Program-made: the position numbers and the translations under genes | Notes under the pieces: model-generated | What the model was told of the DNA's origin: nothing | What the model saw: only the letters and a program-made list of their open reading frames with translations | Databases searched by the model: none | Source: Actinomycetota bacterium | Lineage (GTDB): Bacteria; Actinomycetota; Acidimicrobiia; Spongiisociales; UBA5794 | DNA length: 32,859 bases | Direction: 5' to 3' | NCBI GenBank assembly: GCA_013151445.1 | Contig: JAADIG010000008.1 | Span: 1-32,859 of the forward strand | Part shown: positions 7,955 through 15,403 of the stretch, in pieces | How the letters are laid out: every line of letters begins with the position of its first letter | Numbering within the stretch: the stretch's first letter is position 1

Positions 7955-8868
7955 GTTGTCGCCTCGACAACAAAAAGGTCGCGGGCGGACGCGCCCATGC
8001 GGAACTTATAAACCTCGTCCCCTTTGAGGAAGTCGAAGACCTGGATGCCTTGGTCGATGACGTGTTCGATGAGCAGGTCCAACAAGACCACGCCGGGAGC
8101 ACCCTCTGCGAACTCTGGTTCGAGCGCAGAGTTGTACAGGTAGTAGCCGTCGGATTCGAAAAACCCGAACGCCATGGCTGCGATGTCCCCGGATGCTGTG
8201 CGTAGCGCACACATGGTGGCGTCGGCACGTTCGTGGAGTCCGGCGAAGAATGCTTCCATGTCTTGGGTCATGAACTCACCTTTGTCACCGAAGGCCTTTC
8301 GGTGCATTTGGGCAAACGTCGTGACGCTGTCGTGACCGGTCACCGTCGTCAGCGTCGGCTCGCCGAAGTGTTCGACGAAACGACGGCGTTTGCGACGCAC
8401 CTCGTGACGCTGTTTCTTGGAGAGCGACGCCAGCCATTCGTCGCGGCTGGAACCCAGTGTCATGACGGCTGCGACCTCGTGCACCCGTTCTGTCACGTCG
8501 AGGGATGCCGCCTCGATGGCCTCGCGTACCACCACCGCGGCCTCGCGAGGAAGCGAGTCGAAGATGAGTCGCATGCCTGTGGGGAGCTTCTCAACCCACG
8601 AACCGAGCACCTCCACGACTTGTGGCCCCAGAGGTGCGTGGTAGTCGGTGACGTCGGCGTGTCCGGCGAAAGTCACGGTGTTTCCGTCAATGATCATCGG
8701 GATCAGCGTGTCGTCGGACGACACGAGTTCAAGCTCCCCGGAGGGGAAGTGGCTGCGCCACACGTCGAGCCATGGCGTCTTCGGGAAGGGTCCCACGCGT
8801 GGTGCTACGGGTGCCGCGTCGAAGAGCGGTGATGCCATCCGCGTGTTGGCAGATATCGGATCAACCAT
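7951..8868 (-). CDS. CelD/BioF2-type GNAT acetyltransferase (Acetyltransf_6)
   Basis: I chose the ATG at 8868, which overlaps the asparaginase stop by eight bases; the frame continues upstream to 8949 inside that gene. The resulting 305-residue protein has the pattern of the CelD/FemAB-like acyltransferases: a basic SKKQRHEVRRKRRRF helix in the middle, YYLYNSALEPEF, a helix around the acetyl-CoA site (LLDLLIEHVIDQGI) and a terminal FDFLKGDEVYKFRMG, matching the family FLxGDExYK motif. The substrate is unknown. Its ATGA overlap with mshA suggests a shared process, but it is not the two-domain MshD. Members act in polysaccharide or peptidoglycan modification. Confidence 0.75.
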   Translation of the reverse strand: MVDPISANTRMASPLFDAAPVAPRVGPFPKTPWLDVWRSHFPSGELELVSSDDTLIPMIIDGNTVTFAGHADVTDYHAPLGPQVVEVLGSWVEKLPTGMRLIFDSLPREAAVVVREAIEAASLDVTERVHEVAAVMTLGSSRDEWLASLSKKQRHEVRRKRRRFVEHFGEPTLTTVTGHDSVTTFAQMHRKAFGDKGEFMTQDMEAFFAGLHERADATMCALRTASGDIAAMAFGFFESDGYYLYNSALEPEFAEGAPGVVLLDLLIEHVIDQGIQVFDFLKGDEVYKFRMGASARDLFVVEATT

Positions 8869-9808
8869 GGTTAGCACCGTCAAACGTTGGTTCGTAGGCC
8901 CCCTGTGGGGTGCCACCCCCGAGTGTCGCGGGCCTGGCAACGTCCGCAAGGGCCGTCAACGCAGCCGCGGAAAGAAGACCCAAACGTCGTGCTCCTTCGA
9001 TAAGTAATACAACGGCGATGTCTTTGTCTCCAGACCAACTCTTGGCGGCGATGCCGATACCATTTCGACCAGCGGCAATGAGGCCCGCAGCCCCAACCTT
9101 TAGCGGCCCATCCCACCAGGCTCCGACCTTTGCATCGGGGCGCTCGCTACCGCTTGACAGCGCGGCGTAACGATGACTGGCTGTGGCAGACTCAAGAAAA
9201 CGCTGATCAGATGACAGGATAGCGAACGTTCGTGCGGCCCCTGTCAGGGTTGTTCGCAGGACCGGGGCTCCACATCCGTCGACACCGGTCGGCATCGGGT
9301 CGACTCCCGAGACGTCACGGGTGAGGGCGACGACGCGCTGCTGAAGGGGGTGATCTGGAGACAGGTAGGAGCCGAGCGGCCAGCCCTGTGCGGTGCAGGC
9401 ACGGAGCCATGCAGCGTGTTTGCCCGAACAGTTGTGGAAAAGTGGGCGCGGGTTTCGATGACCGGCTGCAACGACCAGATCCCTGGCTGCCGGGCCGAGA
9501 GGCCAGTCGGGTGGACATCGGAGATCAGCTTCACTCAGCCCGACGTCGTGCAGCATCTTTCGTATCGTGGCGAGGTGGGTCGGCCATCCCGAGTGGGATG
9601 AGCATGCGACGGCGAGTTGCTCGGGGGCGAGATCGGCGCCGGCCTCTTGGGACACGGTGGCCTGGATGAGCTTGATCGCGGACCGCCAGTAGAACATCGG
9701 TTCGATGGTGCCCCAGGTAGCGATCACCGATCCGTCGCTGCGGGTGGCGACGACTCCTCCGTCATAAACAGTTTCGACAACACCGTTGCGCACGGCACGG
9801 GCCAGCAT
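8861..9808 (-). CDS. L-asparaginase II family protein (PF06089 type)
   Basis: The 315-residue protein from ATG 9808 begins LARAVRNGVVETVYDGGVVA, typical for the family start, and contains CSSHSGWPTH, HNCSGKHAAWL, GVDGCGAPV and PxxxGGGTPQGAYE-like segments conserved in the Rhizobium-type asparaginases. These hydrolyse asparagine to aspartate and ammonia and are unrelated to E. coli AnsA/AnsB. Usual length is about 320-340, which supports this start over the upstream in-frame ATG at 9883, which would overlap the previous gene by 68 bases. It begins 7 bases after the stop of the RsiG-like gene and overlaps the acetyltransferase gene by 8 bases. Cytoplasmic: no signal peptide. Confidence 0.85.
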   Translation of the reverse strand: MLARAVRNGVVETVYDGGVVATRSDGSVIATWGTIEPMFYWRSAIKLIQATVSQEAGADLAPEQLAVACSSHSGWPTHLATIRKMLHDVGLSEADLRCPPDWPLGPAARDLVVAAGHRNPRPLFHNCSGKHAAWLRACTAQGWPLGSYLSPDHPLQQRVVALTRDVSGVDPMPTGVDGCGAPVLRTTLTGAARTFAILSSDQRFLESATASHRYAALSSGSERPDAKVGAWWDGPLKVGAAGLIAAGRNGIGIAAKSWSGDKDIAVVLLIEGARRLGLLSAAALTALADVARPATLGGGTPQGAYEPTFDGANHG

Positions 9809-9815
9809 GGGTTGC

Positions 9816-10361
9816 CTACGAACTTTGGAGTAACTCGTCCACGCTTGTGAGACCGTCGCGGTACCTGCGGGCAAGTTCGTCATTGATAATTTCATGGGCG
9901 GAAAACACTGTCCGCCGATCCTTTGAGACCACGCGTTCGACGGTCGTAAGGCTGCTACGAATCTCTTCGAGCTCTACGTCACCGAGCAGGGGGAGCTTCG
10001 TTAGAAAGTCGTCACCGAGTACACGATCCACTGTGCGGCGACCGGAATCGGGGATCTCGGGAGCGTCGATAGGGAGTGATCGAGCCATCCCGGTGCGCCT
10101 TGGATCTGGCATCTCGCTCGCCAGGATCTCGGGAAGAGCCTCAATGAGGCTGCGAGTTTCTTCGCCTGAGCGTCTTCGGATCTCAAAGTCCAAGAGATCG
10201 AGACGGCCGTGCAGGAGGCGACGGTAGTAGGACAGTTCTGTGTCGAGGTCGTTGCAGAGTTTACGTTTCTCGCGCAGCGAGTCCATATCGGCGTCGGCGA
10301 GTCCTTCCACGAACGCGGGATCCTGCACGGTATCGATTCGGCGTCTGTGACTCTCTGGCAT
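9816..10361 (-). CDS. RsiG-like anti-sigma factor family protein
   Basis: I chose ATG 10361 (181 residues) because GGAG lies six bases before it. Two long helices are predicted, each with an RsiG-type c-di-GMP motif. RsiG of Streptomyces, the anti-sigma factor for WhiG, carries E(X)3S(X)2R(X)3Q(X)3D in two helices. Here helix 1 has D40-S44-R47-H51-D55 within ELSYYRRLLHGRLD, a close match to the family; helix 2 has E142-S146-R149-F153-E157 within VERVVSKDRRTVFSAHE, with Q and D replaced. The protein may bind c-di-GMP asymmetrically or have lost binding. No sigma factor gene is in the window. It is 29 bases after the M23 peptidase gene and 7 before the asparaginase gene. Confidence 0.68.
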   Translation of the reverse strand: MPESHRRRIDTVQDPAFVEGLADADMDSLREKRKLCNDLDTELSYYRRLLHGRLDLLDFEIRRRSGEETRSLIEALPEILASEMPDPRRTGMARSLPIDAPEIPDSGRRTVDRVLGDDFLTKLPLLGDVELEEIRSSLTTVERVVSKDRRTVFSAHEIINDELARRYRDGLTSVDELLQSS

Positions 10362-10390
10362 TACTTGTCTCCGGATGGTGTACCCGTAGG

Positions 10391-11494
10391 CTAACAACTC
10401 GCCCGCAATGTTGGGTACGGGTTCTTCCACTGGCCGCCAACGGCCTGCATCTGGAAGTGGACGTGCGTTGGTGTTGTGATGGCATTTCCCGAGTTCCCAT
10501 TGTACCCAATGAGTTGACCACCGGTAACCCGATCTCCGTTCTTGAGACCCGAGGCATATCCCTCAAGATGGGCGTAGTAGAAGCGCATGCCGTAATCGGT
10601 TGTGAGATAGATCGTCACCCCACCGAGACCACCGGTTCTGAGACGCACGGTGCCGCTGCCGGCGGCGATCACGGGTTTGTTCCTGGCGTTGAAGATGTCC
10701 GTACCCTGGTGAGTACGTCCACCGGAACGGGGGAAACCCCAGTCGTTGATGAATGAGGCACCGGGTAGGGGACAGAAGAAGTTCGGTGTTGCTTCCGGTG
10801 GGAAACCGCCAGCGACACCGCGTTTCTTGGCGGCTTCAAGTACCTTGAGCCTGGCCTGTTCCTTGTTGTAGGCGCTGATCGCCTCGCGGGTTTCTGTGCT
10901 GGCTGACTGGAGGGCTGCGGCCTTGAGTTCGCTGGTCTTGTCGAGGGCGATCACCAGCTCTTCGCTTCGGTTCTGGATCTCCGCAACTCGGAGACGGTCC
11001 TCGTCGAGCACGACTTTGAGCTTGCCCGCCTCGGCGGTGATTGCGGTGTAGCTCTGGAGTTCAGCAATCTCGCGCTCTGCGGCGCGTTCGAGAAGGAGCT
11101 GCGCCGTCATCAGATCTTGGATAGACCCGGCTTCGAGTGCGAGCCCGACAAACGTTGAGTTGGTGTTCGACGTGTAGGACTCGAACAGGAGCGTCTCGGC
11201 GCGATTCTTGAGGATCGACGCTTCACTCTCGTAGGCCCTGATCTGATCGATGAGGCGAGTTGTCTTGTAGGTGAGTTCTTCAAGTTCGGCGTTGATGAGC
11301 AGGTACTCGGTCAGGGCCTCATCGTGACGGGCCTCCGCTTCCTTGTAGTCATCAAGGGCGGTGTGCTCAATATCGCGGGCGCGGTCGATCTGCTCCTGGG
11401 TCTGTGCCAGGGCCCCTGTCGGAATTAGGAGGAACAACGCGAGGGCAGCGGACGCAAGGGCGCGTCCGCGTACCAGGCGAAAGGAGATCGTCAT
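10391..11494 (-). CDS. Secreted coiled-coil M23 (LytM) peptidase
   Basis: From ATG 11494 the protein has 367 residues; upstream in-frame starts would precede the signal peptide and lack support. Residues 1-31 are a signal peptide (ALASAALALFLLIPTGALA, cleavage before QTQ). Residues about 35-230 are a long, Glu/Lys/Ala-rich coiled coil as in EnvC and NlpD-like proteins. The C-terminal LytM domain keeps its zinc ligands: H262 and D266 in HQGTD, and H344/H346 in HVHF, so it should be an active peptidoglycan endopeptidase rather than a dead activator. It is the first gene of the operon leading to mshA and diverges from crcB across a 187-bp gap where a promoter must lie. It ends with an odd Cys residue. 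Confidence 0.9.
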   Translation of the reverse strand: MTISFRLVRGRALASAALALFLLIPTGALAQTQEQIDRARDIEHTALDDYKEAEARHDEALTEYLLINAELEELTYKTTRLIDQIRAYESEASILKNRAETLLFESYTSNTNSTFVGLALEAGSIQDLMTAQLLLERAAEREIAELQSYTAITAEAGKLKVVLDEDRLRVAEIQNRSEELVIALDKTSELKAAALQSASTETREAISAYNKEQARLKVLEAAKKRGVAGGFPPEATPNFFCPLPGASFINDWGFPRSGGRTHQGTDIFNARNKPVIAAGSGTVRLRTGGLGGVTIYLTTDYGMRFYYAHLEGYASGLKNGDRVTGGQLIGYNGNSGNAITTPTHVHFQMQAVGGQWKNPYPTLRASC

Positions 11495-11681
11495 CTGCGC
11501 AAGCTTAGCGATACCGGGTACGAATGCAGGTTCTTCGGGCCGGGGAACAACTACTTCGGCTTTGGCACATTGCCCGATTCCGCGTTCCGGCACCCGCTGG
11601 ACCGGCTCGTTTGGAAGATGCGGGCGAAGAACCGTCAGCGACGGTGATTCTCGGGGACCCGGAGCGAGCTAGCCTGCATCC

Positions 11682-12053
11682 ATGCGATCTTTCCTGTTTG
11701 TCGGGGCCGGTGGTGCTGTGGGTAGCGCGATGCGGTACTGGGTGACAAAGACATGGCCTGCGACGGGTGTTGGGTTTCCAGTCGGCACCTTCCTGGTGAA
11801 TGTTCTCGGATCGGTAGTACTCGGTTTCATGGTCGGGTATCTTGGCGCGTCTGCTCACCCGGATGTTCGGCTCGGGCTGTTTGTTGGACTTCTCGGCGGG
11901 TTCACAACATTCAGCACCTTTGCGGTCGAGTCGGGGGATCTCTTCCGTGGCGGTTTCGCCGGCACCGCCGCGCTCTACATCACTGTGTCGGTCGTCGTTG
12001 GACTGATCGCCGCCGTGATCGGCATCCAGGCCGGCGATATGATTGCCCGATGA
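11682..12053 (+). CDS. crcB: Fluoride channel Fluc/CrcB
   Basis: A 123-residue, four-helix membrane protein with all family landmarks: GAGGAVGSAMRYW at the N-terminus, GTFLVNVLGSVVLGF in helix 2, and GLLGGFTTFSTFAVES in helix 3, including the Phe box and the central TTFSTF break. Fluc proteins are dual-topology dimers that export fluoride. GGAG at 11661-11664 is too far away to be a good ribosome site, so initiation may be leaderless or weak. I looked for the crcB/fluoride riboswitch in the upstream 187 bp and could not recognise it. A 26-codon frame overlaps its stop by ATGA. Confidence 0.93.
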   Translation: MRSFLFVGAGGAVGSAMRYWVTKTWPATGVGFPVGTFLVNVLGSVVLGFMVGYLGASAHPDVRLGLFVGLLGGFTTFSTFAVESGDLFRGGFAGTAALYITVSVVVGLIAAVIGIQAGDMIAR

Positions 12054-12130
12054 GCACCGCGACCGCCGACCTAGTGGAACGTATCCCCGATGACCTTCAG
12101 TCTTGGTGGGTCGTGGCCTGTCGTCGGTAG
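12050..12130 (+). CDS. Possible 26-residue small protein coupled to crcB
   Basis: An ATG overlapping the crcB stop (ATGA) opens a frame of 26 codons ending in TAG. The peptide begins MSTATADLVERIPDDLQSWW and ends in a basic CRR. The stop-start overlap, as used by true pairs throughout this window, is the only support. It may be the remnant of a longer gene lost by truncation, or chance. Confidence 0.3.
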   Translation: MSTATADLVERIPDDLQSWWVVACRR

Positions 12131-12154
12131 AGGGACGTCTCCGGCGGCTGATGC

Positions 12155-13156
12155 CTAGAGAAACCAGCGGGCGGCCATCCAAAATGCGGCGACACCGACG
12201 GTCATCGAGTCGAGGCCTGTGAGGCGACCGGGTGATGTGGTGGTGTGGAGCACCTGATCGGTGCGAATAAGCGAGCCAATGGACCTCCCGGCGATCATGC
12301 CGAGGGCCGTGATGACGGCGACGAGTGCCGCCGCCGGCATCGAAATCCCCTTTGTAAGGAACGTTGAAGCGATGCCACCGATGAGGGCGGCACCGAGCGT
12401 CGCCGTATTGGCATCGAACGTGGAGACCTGTGCAGTCGGGTTGGTCTGACGGGTCGCAATCCAGACACCGAGCCCCGTCAGCCCGGCAACGAGCAGAAGC
12501 ATGCGGGTTTGTTCGAGCGAGGTGATGCGCACCATAACGAGGGACCCGCTGGCCAATGTCCCAACGACGGACAACGTTGCCGTGTGCGAAAGGTTTGCGA
12601 GGTTGCGATGGTTCGACCCGGTCACGGCCCATGCCATTGGCACGATTGCTGCTACCGAGACGGCAACGGCGACACCAACATAACCCCAGGCCCACGCAGC
12701 GTTGGCACCAAGGGCGGAGCCGATCATCGCCGCGGCCACGTTCACCCGTGCACCCCGTGTGCGCATCGTCTCGCTGACATCCCATACCCATCCGAGTACA
12801 CCACCGACTGCGAGGACGACCCATATGCCCGTACTCAATGTCAGGCCGAGCGCAAAGATACCCAGCACCGCGGCGGACAACACACTGTCGAGCGAGGGGG
12901 TGTTCGTCGATTGGGTGAGGGCACCTCCGGACACAGGAGGAATTAGCGCGATTTCGTCGCCGCTGCCTACGCGAGCGTCTCGGTTGGTCGGTTCACCGTT
13001 GAGCCAGGTCTGGGCGGTCGCAAGCCCCGCGAGGAAAACCTCACCGAACTGTGCTGCGGCCTGATCGAGCACCTCCCCGACAGTGTCGGCGTCGATATCG
13101 ACTGAAGATGTTCCTGCAGCCTCCCTGAGGGAAGCAAAGAGTCGTAGGGTCGCCAC
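12155..13156 (-). CDS. MoaD/ThiS-like domain fused to CdsA-like membrane domain
   Basis: The GTG at 13156 has AAGGA six bases upstream. Residues 1-78 are a MoaD-type beta-grasp domain: FASLREAAGTSS, WLNGEP, GDEIALIPPVSGG, with the terminal diglycine at G77-G78. Instead of stopping there the frame continues into about 255 residues with roughly eight hydrophobic helices. Near the end, AGRSIGSLIRTD and SPGRLTGLDSM resemble the CdsA (phosphatidate cytidylyltransferase) stretch PGHGGxLDRxDS, but with catalytic charges lost. No alternative start with a ribosome site lies at the junction. A sulfur carrier needs a free C-terminal Gly-Gly, so cleavage after G78 would be required for that role. The membrane-domain assignment is tentative. 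Confidence 0.65.
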   Translation of the reverse strand: MATLRLFASLREAAGTSSVDIDADTVGEVLDQAAAQFGEVFLAGLATAQTWLNGEPTNRDARVGSGDEIALIPPVSGGALTQSTNTPSLDSVLSAAVLGIFALGLTLSTGIWVVLAVGGVLGWVWDVSETMRTRGARVNVAAAMIGSALGANAAWAWGYVGVAVAVSVAAIVPMAWAVTGSNHRNLANLSHTATLSVVGTLASGSLVMVRITSLEQTRMLLLVAGLTGLGVWIATRQTNPTAQVSTFDANTATLGAALIGGIASTFLTKGISMPAAALVAVITALGMIAGRSIGSLIRTDQVLHTTTSPGRLTGLDSMTVGVAAFWMAARWFL

Positions 13157-13221
13157 TGTGGTCCTTGTTCTGAGACGGCAAGAATAGTGCCTCGACCGGT
13201 CTCAAGTTGTTTTCCGCCGAT

Positions 13222-14460
13222 CTATGGCCGAATCGTTGTCCGAACCTCACCGAAACCGATGCGCGGGGCTCCGCTGTCACCCGAGTGGCCGCGGATCAGT
13301 ACCTCGTCTCCGTCGAGGAGAAAGGACCGCTGGCTCCCGTCGGCAAGTGTGATCGGCTCTGCTCCGTTGTGTGTGATTTCGAGCAGGCAACCCAACGAGT
13401 CGGGGGTGGGGCCTGAAATCGTCCCTGATCCGTAGACGTCACCGGGATTAATGGCCGTACCGTTGGATGTGAGATGGGCTAGTTGCTGTGCCATCGACCA
13501 GTACATGTGGCGAAAGTTGGAGTCCGAGACCCGTGTTCCGTTGAGATCAACGCTGAGCGCAATATCAAATCCACCCTTGTTCGGTGTGGCGAGATGGGGC
13601 AGTGGTGTGGGTTCCTGGTCTGACAGGGGAACTCTGGCGTGCGCGAGGGCTTCGAGTTGCACGATCCAGGGTGCCATCGACGTCGCAAACGACTTTGCGT
13701 TGAACGGCCCGAGCGGTCGGTACTCCCACGCCTGCACGTCCCGAGCGGACCAATCGTTGAGGAGAGCGAGACCGAAGATGGTGTTCTCGGCGATCTCGAC
13801 GGGAATCGGTTTGCCATCGTTCGCTGGGCCGGTGACGAACGCCATCTCGAGCTCGAAGTCGAGTTTCTCCGTCGGGCCAAAAACCGGACCATCGGGGCGT
13901 GGAAGCTGCCCGTCTGGTCGGCGTAGGGCCGTCCCCGAGACCGATATTGTTGATGCCCGTCCGTGATACGCGACGGGGAGTTGACGCCAGTTTGGTAGCA
14001 ACGGTTCGTCGTCGGGACGAAACATGCGACCGACGTTGGTTGCATGGTGAATCGACGAGTAGAAGTCAACGAAGTCACCGACAGCGACGGGAAGATGCAT
14101 CGATACATCGGCCCGCGTTACGAGGGCCGAGTCGGCAACATCCGCAAGGCCTGCCGTGTCGTCGGTGAGGAGATGCGACAGTCGCGTGCGAACACGCTGC
14201 CAGGTGGGGTTGCCGAGAGCGAAGTATCGGTTCAGTGTCGATGCCGCGAACACGTCTACCGGGAGACCAAGCCCGTCGAGCAAGCCTCGTTCGTGGGTCA
14301 CCGCCAGATCAACGATCGCATCGCCGATCGCTATGCCGCAGCGAGTCCCATCCGTGTTGCTAAAGACACCGAACGGGAGGTTCTGAACGGGAAAGTCGGA
14401 GCCGTCGGGGATCGGGACCCACGATTCGAGGGAGGGCTCCAGGGTGGGATTCGGAGTCAT
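13222..14460 (-). CDS. fahA: Fumarylacetoacetase
   Basis: This enzyme hydrolyses 4-fumarylacetoacetate to fumarate and acetoacetate, the last step of homogentisate catabolism. The 412-residue length is normal. It shows the N-terminal SH3-like part and the catalytic domain with DFVDFYSSIHHATNVGRMFR, LPVAYHGRASTI, KLDFELEMAFV (metal-binding Glu) and LLNDWSARDVQAWEYRPLGPF, all highly conserved in FAH. Its ATG overlaps the stop of the upstream gene by ATGA and it is the last gene of the operon. Catalytic and metal residues appear intact. Confidence 0.95.
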   Translation of the reverse strand: MTPNPTLEPSLESWVPIPDGSDFPVQNLPFGVFSNTDGTRCGIAIGDAIVDLAVTHERGLLDGLGLPVDVFAASTLNRYFALGNPTWQRVRTRLSHLLTDDTAGLADVADSALVTRADVSMHLPVAVGDFVDFYSSIHHATNVGRMFRPDDEPLLPNWRQLPVAYHGRASTISVSGTALRRPDGQLPRPDGPVFGPTEKLDFELEMAFVTGPANDGKPIPVEIAENTIFGLALLNDWSARDVQAWEYRPLGPFNAKSFATSMAPWIVQLEALAHARVPLSDQEPTPLPHLATPNKGGFDIALSVDLNGTRVSDSNFRHMYWSMAQQLAHLTSNGTAINPGDVYGSGTISGPTPDSLGCLLEITHNGAEPITLADGSQRSFLLDGDEVLIRGHSGDSGAPRIGFGEVRTTIRP

Positions 14461-15401
14461 GTGGGTCCTTTCGGAAGCAGGCCAAGCGCCCGCAGTTCGT
14501 CGGTAGGCTCATCAAAACTACAGCTTCCGTACGATGGGAATCGAGTCGTGCGAATCCGTTGCAGGGACGGTACGTCGAGGAGGACGTCGCCAACGGAAAT
14601 GCCGGTCATGCCAACGGGGAATCCGCTGTCCGCGGTGACGTCGAGCGCAGCGATGATCGTGTCTCGCGACGCACCAACGTCAGCAAGCGCTACCGCGACG
14701 AGCAGGTTTATGAAACCGTGACGTTGCACACCAAGTTCATGCCAGGTGTGGTGGTACGGATGATGCAGCCCTGCGGTGGCCTTGAAGGGCACCCCGCTCG
14801 CGGCACAACCGATGACGAAGTCGGCCACCTCCGCTGACGACGGAAAGGCCTCGCTCGTTGTGCCGCCGGTGCGCAGTTTCGCTCCGAGTAGACGATGACG
14901 ATCAGCTGATGCCGCGGCGATCATCGGCAGAACCACACCAAGCCTGGCCCGCCATTCAGGAGTGCGAGGAATCTCGAAGAAGGGAACGATCGTGGGAGAT
15001 ATCGCACATACGGCATCGACGAAACCGTACAGCTCTGACACAGAGTCGGGGCCATCAATGTCGACGGGAAGCGGCACCTCAGCAAAGACAAACTGGACTG
15101 CGGAACCCATCTCAGCGGACATCACCTGCGTTGATGCAACAGCGCTTCCGAGGTCACCGTCGAGGATCACAGCTATCGGCCAGGTCGGTTCTCCTCTTCG
15201 CATCGTTGGTGCGAGTACGGATGCGAGTTCCACGAGGCGGCTCGCTGGCACGATAAACCGTGCCGCGATCCAGGAGTCGGGGGATTCTCGTATCGAGCGA
15301 TACTCCGCGACGGCATCGGCCATGGAGAGCGATGCCGGTGGGAACAGGCCGGCGTAGTCGATGAGACCTTCAAGGAGGACTCGGCGAGCGTCAACAAACA
15401 T
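14457..15401 (-). CDS. Conserved protein of unknown function in the homogentisate operon
   Basis: This 314-residue soluble protein starts two bases after the hmgA stop and overlaps fahA by ATGA, so it is made with both enzymes. I recognise no named family. Striking segments are DYAGLFPPA (15-23), KLRTGG (175-180), FKATAGLHHP (206-215) and a His cluster HHPYHHTWH (213-221) that could bind metal. Alternating strands and helices suggest a TIM-barrel-like fold. The operon holds homogentisate dioxygenase and fumarylacetoacetase but no glutathione-S-transferase-type maleylacetoacetate isomerase. This protein therefore occupies the position of the missing isomerase, which is an inference from context only. 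It could equally be regulatory or a hydrolase. Confidence 0.7.
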   Translation of the reverse strand: MFVDARRVLLEGLIDYAGLFPPASLSMADAVAEYRSIRESPDSWIAARFIVPASRLVELASVLAPTMRRGEPTWPIAVILDGDLGSAVASTQVMSAEMGSAVQFVFAEVPLPVDIDGPDSVSELYGFVDAVCAISPTIVPFFEIPRTPEWRARLGVVLPMIAAASADRHRLLGAKLRTGGTTSEAFPSSAEVADFVIGCAASGVPFKATAGLHHPYHHTWHELGVQRHGFINLLVAVALADVGASRDTIIAALDVTADSGFPVGMTGISVGDVLLDVPSLQRIRTTRFPSYGSCSFDEPTDELRALGLLPKGPT

Positions 15402-15403
15402 TG

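Noticed and set aside
7951-8868. Assignment of the acetyltransferase as MshD
   Set aside because: MshD has two tandem GNAT domains with other motifs; this is a single CelD/BioF2-type domain.
11495-11681. Fluoride riboswitch before crcB
   Set aside because: I could not find the conserved pseudoknot strands; a covariance model search would decide.
11505-12824. A 439-codon minus-strand frame across crcB and half of the MoaD fusion gene
   Set aside because: Its product is Arg/His/Pro-rich without any domain, and it overlaps two genes with clear family motifs in other frames.
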